A stretch of DNA of 10,165 nucleotides from Rhodobacteraceae bacterium UBA996. GTDB taxonomy: Bacteria; Pseudomonadota; Alphaproteobacteria; Rhodobacterales; Rhodobacteraceae. The notes beneath the pieces are model-generated. The model was given only the letters and a program-made list of their open reading frames with translations, did no database searches and was not told the DNA's origin. The position numbers and the translations under genes were made by a program. Shown in pieces: positions 6,138 through 10,165 of this stretch. The stretch lies in NCBI GenBank assembly GCA_002291955.1, contig DBBA01000279.1, positions 1-10,165 on the forward strand, in the 5' to 3' direction. Position 1 is the first letter of the stretch; each line of letters starts with the position of its first letter.

Positions 6138-7128
6138 CGGTTCGGCTGACCGGGTGGCTCACGGGGCGCCGCGCGCGGACCCGGGGCAGGCTGCGGCCCT
6201 GTGCGGCCAGCTGCGCCTCGGCCCGTTCCAGGTGGATCTGGAACAGGCGGCCGCCGCCGCGCCGCACCGCTGACCGGCACAGAAGCCCTGCAAGCCAGGG
6301 CCTGCGCGCTTCGACCAGCCGCTTCAGCACGCCGCGCAGGTAGGGCGCATAGCGGTGGCGCACGCGCAGCAACCGGTGGATCGCCCGTGCCGACAAGCGG
6401 CCGCGCCCGGCCAGTTCCAGCACCTCGGGGATGACCCGCATCAGGCGCAGGTCATCGGCCAGCGCAGGCCCGAAGCCGCGGCAGCGGATGCGGACGACCT
6501 GCGGGCCGTCGAACAGGCTGGCGTGCATCGCGTCCAAGGGCTCGGCCGGGTCGTAGAACAGCCAGACCTCGTCGGCGGCCTCGACCATCAGCGGTGCGTA
6601 GGCGTAGCGGGAGGTGAAATCCGTCCGCCGTGTCGCGGGGTAGCGGTCGTCCCATTCCACGCGGCTGCGGTCGAGCGTCGCGACCGGGGCGACCGCCACC
6701 ACCACCGACCCGGGGGCCGCAACCGAACAGGCGCAGGCGGCATAGGCGCCCATGCCGGTGCCGTGGAAGATGACGCGGTCGAAGTCCTCGAAGAAGCCTT
6801 CCTCGATCAGCCGGTCGAGGTAGCCCCAGACCGCGGGATCCCGGAACCAGGTCTCCTCGTGCGCGAGGATCGTCAGTTGCGACCAGCCATGCGGATCGGC
6901 GAGGGCGAAGCCGTCGGGCACCCCGTCGGGGTCGCGGTCGCGGATCGCGGCGATGCTCTCGAAGGTCACCAGAAGGATCGGGCCCTCGTCGGTGAACACC
7001 GCACTGTGCCGCGGTCCGACCGACTGGAAGTAGCCGCGCTCCTCGCCCAGGATGTCGAGACGCGCCAGCCAGTCGGCATCGCTTGCCCTAAGGGGCATTA
7101 CGGCGGGGCTCCCGCTGTCACTCACCAC
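6118..7128 (-). CDS. Alpha/beta-hydrolase-like protein of unknown function (Rhodobacterales-type)
   Basis: This 336-aa protein's function is unknown. It contains a beta-strand/elbow-like segment RVIFHGTGMGAYAA (residues 117-130) followed by VVVAVAPVATLD, reminiscent of an alpha/beta-hydrolase nucleophile elbow, but the usual Ser is Gly124 (GTGMG). Later blocks EWDDRY and YDPAEPLDAMHASLF look family-specific. To my memory similar Rhodobacterales proteins are labelled phosphoadenosine phosphosulfate reductase; I see no motif for that. No signal peptide is seen. The GTG at 7128 has GGAG 6 nt upstream; an ATG at 7098 is a possible alternative start. It lies downstream of two glycosyltransferases, so a role in glycan or surface biology is possible. 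Confidence 0.75.
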   Translation of the reverse strand: MVSDSGSPAVMPLRASDADWLARLDILGEERGYFQSVGPRHSAVFTDEGPILLVTFESIAAIRDRDPDGVPDGFALADPHGWSQLTILAHEETWFRDPAVWGYLDRLIEEGFFEDFDRVIFHGTGMGAYAACACSVAAPGSVVVAVAPVATLDRSRVEWDDRYPATRRTDFTSRYAYAPLMVEAADEVWLFYDPAEPLDAMHASLFDGPQVVRIRCRGFGPALADDLRLMRVIPEVLELAGRGRLSARAIHRLLRVRHRYAPYLRGVLKRLVEARRPWLAGLLCRSAVRRGGGRLFQIHLERAEAQLAAQGRSLPRVRARRPVSHPVSRTVSQAQR

Positions 7129-7266
7129 GCACCACTCCAGTCCTGCAACCGCGCAGGATACCCAAGCCTTAGACCACCGGAGCCGCGTCCGACAACGCCC
7201 GGATGGTGAACATACGATGAGTTTCAGGACGGGAAACGATCCCGGATCAGGTGGTTGGCGGCCGAT

Positions 7267-7283
7267 CCTGACGCCGGGTCAGG
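7267..7283 (-). terminator. Small hairpin spanning the glycosyltransferase stop codon
   Basis: On the minus strand CCTGAC (7283-7278) pairs with GTCAGG (7272-7267) around a 5-nt loop, with the TGA stop of the glycosyltransferase inside the first arm. No T-run follows. A second small hairpin (CGGGA/TCCCG, 7230-7244) lies further downstream. These may weakly terminate or attenuate transcription before the 336-aa gene, but support is thin. Confidence 0.25.
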
Positions 7284-8310
7284 GGCGGACGAAGCGCATC
7301 AGGCGGGCCAGGTCGGCGGGTGCGGGCACCCGGGCAGGCCCCGCCATCAGGCAGCGGGCGTAAAGCGCGCGTGTCTCCTCGGCTGCCTGCATCAGCGCGG
7401 CGAAGCGCTGGCGCCGCCAGTCCGCCGCGCCCGCGTGCAGCAGTGCAAGCTGCGGGTCGGCCATCAGCGCGGCCTTCGCGCGGTTGCGGGCGGGGGCCAG
7501 GGCGGCGATCGACGTGTCCTCCTCGTCGCACCAGTTGCGTTCCACCCAGTAGTCCATGCCGATCCGGTCGGCGTCATGGACCGCGCGGCCCCGGTCGGCC
7601 TTCAGGATGAAGCTGTCCACCGCGCCGAGGGGGTAGTGGTTCAGCTGGACCAGACCGTGGCAGTCGGTCCCGGGCGGGGTGAAACTGCCCGCGCGGGCGT
7701 AGCGCGGGGGCAGGGGGCGGCCCGACCCGTCCACCCAGACCGCCTGTCCGATGCGGGCGGGGTCGGGCGCGCGGGGGCGGTGCACGCCGGGGCGCGCATA
7801 GGTGCCGTCGTTGCGGACAAGCGTCTTGAATAGGTGCGCCCGCCAGGGCCAAGGCAGCGCCCGGGGGGCTGCACGGGTAAAGGTGTCGGGCACCGGGCGG
7901 TCGTCCCAGGCCACCACGCCCGCGTTGCCGAACAGCCGCCAGGTCAGCGTGATGGCGCTGGCCCCGGGGCAGGCGGCGACGAGTGCGGAAAGCGTGCGGT
8001 CGCCTGCGTGGACGTTCACGAATTCGTCGATGTCCAAGGGCAGGCACCAGTCCGCCCCGGTGACGAACGGGTGCCCGGCGGCCTTGTCGAGGGCGGCGAA
8101 CTGCGGGCCGCGTTTCCAGGGCCCCGGGTTCGGCAGATGCGCCACCCGGCCCGTCAGCGCGGCCAGCCTGTCCAGGATCGCGTCGGTCCCATCGTCGCAG
8201 TCGTTCGAGGCGACGACGAACCGAGTCACCCCGCAGGCGATGTGATGCGCGATCCAGTCGATCAGGAACGCGCCCTCGTTCCGGACGGTCAGGATCGCGC
8301 AGATCTCCAC
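7279..8310 (-). CDS. Glycosyltransferase, GT2-like (second of two paralogues)
   Basis: This 343-aa GT-A-fold glycosyltransferase-like protein is of the Glyco_tranf_2_4 type. It opens with the strand ICAILTVRNEGAFLIDW, then NDCDDGTDAIL (residues 36-46), the metal-binding DIDEFVNV (93-100, DxD at 93-95), TWRLFG and LVQLNHY. It probably transfers a sugar to a surface polysaccharide or similar acceptor; donor and acceptor are unknown. It is cytoplasmic with no signal or membrane segment. The GTG at 8310 lies 3 bp after the FkbM stop, indicating an operon and coupled translation; the Shine-Dalgarno is poor. It is clearly paralogous to the glycosyltransferase at 9020 onward but has no N-terminal extension. 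Confidence 0.85.
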   Translation of the reverse strand: MEICAILTVRNEGAFLIDWIAHHIACGVTRFVVASNDCDDGTDAILDRLAALTGRVAHLPNPGPWKRGPQFAALDKAAGHPFVTGADWCLPLDIDEFVNVHAGDRTLSALVAACPGASAITLTWRLFGNAGVVAWDDRPVPDTFTRAAPRALPWPWRAHLFKTLVRNDGTYARPGVHRPRAPDPARIGQAVWVDGSGRPLPPRYARAGSFTPPGTDCHGLVQLNHYPLGAVDSFILKADRGRAVHDADRIGMDYWVERNWCDEEDTSIAALAPARNRAKAALMADPQLALLHAGAADWRRQRFAALMQAAEETRALYARCLMAGPARVPAPADLARLMRFVRP

Positions 8311-8313
8311 GCG

Positions 8314-9015
8314 CTAGAAATCCCGCCGGAAGGTCACGACCTTGCCTTGCGAGGTCCTGGGGTAGTAGGCGAGCCCCGCGCGGGCCATCGCGTCGAACAC
8401 CGCGCCCACGCCCGCCGCCCCTACCCATTGCGGGTGCAGTTCGAGGATCGCCGCGCGCAGGCCCGACAGGTCCATCAGCGGCAGGACCGTCGCCTCGGCC
8501 CCCTCGATGTCGCAGACGAGCACCGTGGGGCGCAGGTCGGCCACCACGTCGCGCGCGGCCAGCACCGGCACGTCGAGGCGTTCCGACGGCGTGTCCTTGC
8601 CCCGGCCGGTGTAGTCGTCGGCGGAGGCGCCGATGAAATCGCCTCGCAGATAGAAGGGTGCGGTCCCCGCCACCTCGCCCAGCATCCCGTGCAGGACGCG
8701 GGCGCCTGTCACCCCATTCAGCGCATGGACGCGGGCGATGTACGGCAGGAGGCGGGGGTTCGCCTCGACTGAGGTGATCGCCGCGGGGCCGATGTGGCGG
8801 GCCATGAGCGACGACATGTAGCCGATCCCGGCACCCAGTTCGAGCACGCGGTCCTCGGGCTTCACGATGGCCAGGACCGCCGCGGTCTCCTTCGCTTCGT
8901 AGGTGCCGGCGCGCAGGTTGCGCCGAGTGCGCATCTTCAGGATGTCGCGGTCGAGCGGAAAGCGCAGGCCCTGGCTTTCGATGACGGACTCGGCGTCGGT
9001 GCGGGCGTCGTCCAT
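8314..9015 (-). CDS. FkbM-family SAM-dependent methyltransferase
   Basis: This 233-aa class I methyltransferase has motif I VLELGAGIGY (residues 57-66), the SAM ribose-binding acidic loop VEANP (83-87) and the family-typical CDIEGAE (168-174). FkbM-family enzymes O-methylate sugars and polyketide or glycan hydroxyls; given the flanking glycosyltransferases, glycan methylation is the likeliest role (inferred). The ATG at 9015 is chosen: it follows the upstream glycosyltransferase stop by 4 bp and has GGAG 10 nt upstream, inside that gene's last codons. The open frame back to 9180 overlaps that gene and is not conserved-looking. Confidence 0.88.
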   Translation of the reverse strand: MDDARTDAESVIESQGLRFPLDRDILKMRTRRNLRAGTYEAKETAAVLAIVKPEDRVLELGAGIGYMSSLMARHIGPAAITSVEANPRLLPYIARVHALNGVTGARVLHGMLGEVAGTAPFYLRGDFIGASADDYTGRGKDTPSERLDVPVLAARDVVADLRPTVLVCDIEGAEATVLPLMDLSGLRAAILELHPQWVGAAGVGAVFDAMARAGLAYYPRTSQGKVVTFRRDF

Positions 9016-9019
9016 CGGC

Positions 9020-10165
9020 CTAGCTCTCCATGTCGAGCGCCAGCGCCCAGGCGGCGCGTTCGAGGGGGGTGAGGCGCAGTGCGGTGGCCTGGGCATAGAG
9101 TTCGGCAAACTCGGGCATGGCGCGCAATTCCGCGGCCTTGGCGCGGTGCCAGTCCACCGCCGCGGAGTGCAGCGCGGCAAGGGGCGCGTCCGCCATCAGC
9201 CGGTCGCGTTCGGCCTGCATCCGGGGCAGGTGGCGCAGGGCGGAACGGTCGGTCTCGTGGCTCCAGTCCATGCGGATCCAGTAGTTCAGGCCGATGGTCC
9301 GGTCCACATGCAGCGCGCGGCCGCGCTGGCGCTTGATGAGGAAGGATTCTGCCGAGCGCAGGGCGTAGTGGTTCAGTTGCACGAGGTCGTAGCCGATGGT
9401 GGCAAGGTCGGATCGCCAGCCGCGGTCGCGGAAGGTGGCAGGCATGGCCTGGCCCGATCCGTTGACCCACAGGATGCCGTCGGCGCGGGCGGGGTCGGGC
9501 TTCTGCGGGCGGTGGCAGGACAGTTTCGCATAGGCGCCGTCGCCGCGGACCAGCGTCTTGAAGCCCCAGGCGATGTGCGGTTTCGGGCAGTGACGGGGGG
9601 CGGCCTGGGTGAACTGCTCCATCACCGGCAGGTCGGCCAGGGCCGTCACCCCGGAATGGCCGAACAGCCGCCAGGTGAGCGCGACCGCCGTGGTGCCGGG
9701 GGGCAGGGCCGCGTGCAAGGCGGCGAGCGTGCCGTCGCCGGTGCGGACGTTCACGAACTCGTCCACGTCGATGTGCAGGACCCAGGTGGCGTCCTGCACG
9801 GCGGGTTCGTCCATCGCGCGGTTCAGGGCGAACTGCTGGGGCGACTTGCCGCGCCAGTCGTCGTTGGTGCGGTGGTCTACCACGCCCAGGGTGTCGAGGC
9901 GCTGCAGGATCGCGTCGGTCCCGTCCTCGCACCCGTTGGTGTAGATCAGGAACCGGTCCACCCCGATGGCGCGGTGGTGCGCGATCCATTCGAGGATGTA
10001 GGGCCCCTCGTTCTTCATGCAGGCGACGATGGTGGTGCCGGTGCGGGGGCCGGGGTCCGATGGAAAGGGGGCGCCGCCCGGGTCGTCAGGGCGGGGGCGC
10101 GGCGCGTAGCGGGTGCGCCCGATCCGGGACAGGATACCTTGGGCCGCGGCGGGGAGGTGGTCGGG
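9020..10165 (-). CDS. Glycosyltransferase, GT2-like, N-terminus beyond the window
   Basis: This gene gives 381 codons plus stop and remains open to the right edge. The GT-A core begins TTIVACMKNEGPYILEW, so the ATG at 10018 falls inside the first beta strand and is not the real start. Next come NGCEDGTDAIL, the metal-binding DVDEFVNV (Asp-x-Asp near 9761-9769), TWRLFG and LVQLNHYALRS. Upstream residues in the window are Pro/Arg/Gly-rich and linker-like, implying an additional N-terminal region. It shares the full motif series with the glycosyltransferase at 7279-8310. It is the first gene in the window of the minus-strand operon leading to the FkbM methyltransferase. Confidence 0.85.
   Translation of the reverse strand, partial: PDHLPAAAQGILSRIGRTRYAPRPRPDDPGGAPFPSDPGPRTGTTIVACMKNEGPYILEWIAHHRAIGVDRFLIYTNGCEDGTDAILQRLDTLGVVDHRTNDDWRGKSPQQFALNRAMDEPAVQDATWVLHIDVDEFVNVRTGDGTLAALHAALPPGTTAVALTWRLFGHSGVTALADLPVMEQFTQAAPRHCPKPHIAWGFKTLVRGDGAYAKLSCHRPQKPDPARADGILWVNGSGQAMPATFRDRGWRSDLATIGYDLVQLNHYALRSAESFLIKRQRGRALHVDRTIGLNYWIRMDWSHETDRSALRHLPRMQAERDRLMADAPLAALHSAAVDWHRAKAAELRAMPEFAELYAQATALRLTPLERAAWALALDMES

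Noticed and set aside
6355..7209. Plus-strand ORF of 284 codons opposite the 336-aa gene
   Set aside because: It is compositionally a reverse-frame shadow (Asp/Arg/Gly/His-rich) without motifs, while the minus-strand frame has coherent hydrophobic core segments.

Overview
The window is very GC-rich, with strong third-position G/C in every gene. The proteins have an alphaproteobacterial, probably Rhodobacteraceae (Rhodobacter/Paracoccus/Roseobacter-type), character. The organism call is inferred from protein style and from an intergenic repeat style I associate with that family; no rRNA or other phylogenetic marker is present.

Positions 1-6137 (+ strand) hold most of a urease operon: the 3' end of ureA (gamma), ureB (beta), ureC (alpha) and the nickel-delivery genes ureE, ureF and ureG. 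ureD and the start of ureA would lie to the left. Three extra genes interrupt the canonical order. A Tat-exported cyclase-family metal hydrolase and an AhpD-like carboxymuconolactone decarboxylase-family protein sit between ureB and ureC. A DUF1127 protein sits between ureC and ureE. UreC keeps all nickel and catalytic residues but carries an 18-residue segment where the family normally has about one. UreE ends in a dense His-rich nickel-binding tail. ureE/ureF and ureF/ureG overlap, implying translational coupling.

Positions 1792-2140 are a roughly 350-bp gap upstream of ureC that looks less GC-rich than its surroundings. On the minus strand it holds a sigma70-like promoter (TTGACG, 17 bp, TATGTT), three small perfect inverted repeats, a 28-codon ORF for a single-span hydrophobic peptide rich in C-terminal Trp, and a perfect 10-bp hairpin just after its stop. 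Together these look like a compact, unannotated minus-strand transcription unit (small membrane protein and/or structured RNA), antisense to any transcript running from ureB into ureC. This is the most novel candidate here.

Positions 6118-10165 (- strand) hold surface-glycan-type genes facing the urease operon. Reading in their direction, a GT2-like glycosyltransferase enters from beyond the right edge and is followed by an FkbM-family methyltransferase and a second, paralogous glycosyltransferase (gaps of 4 and 3 bp, clearly one operon). After about 150 bp comes a 336-aa protein with an alpha/beta-hydrolase-like core, whose 3' end overlaps the 3' end of ureG by 20 bp on opposite strands.
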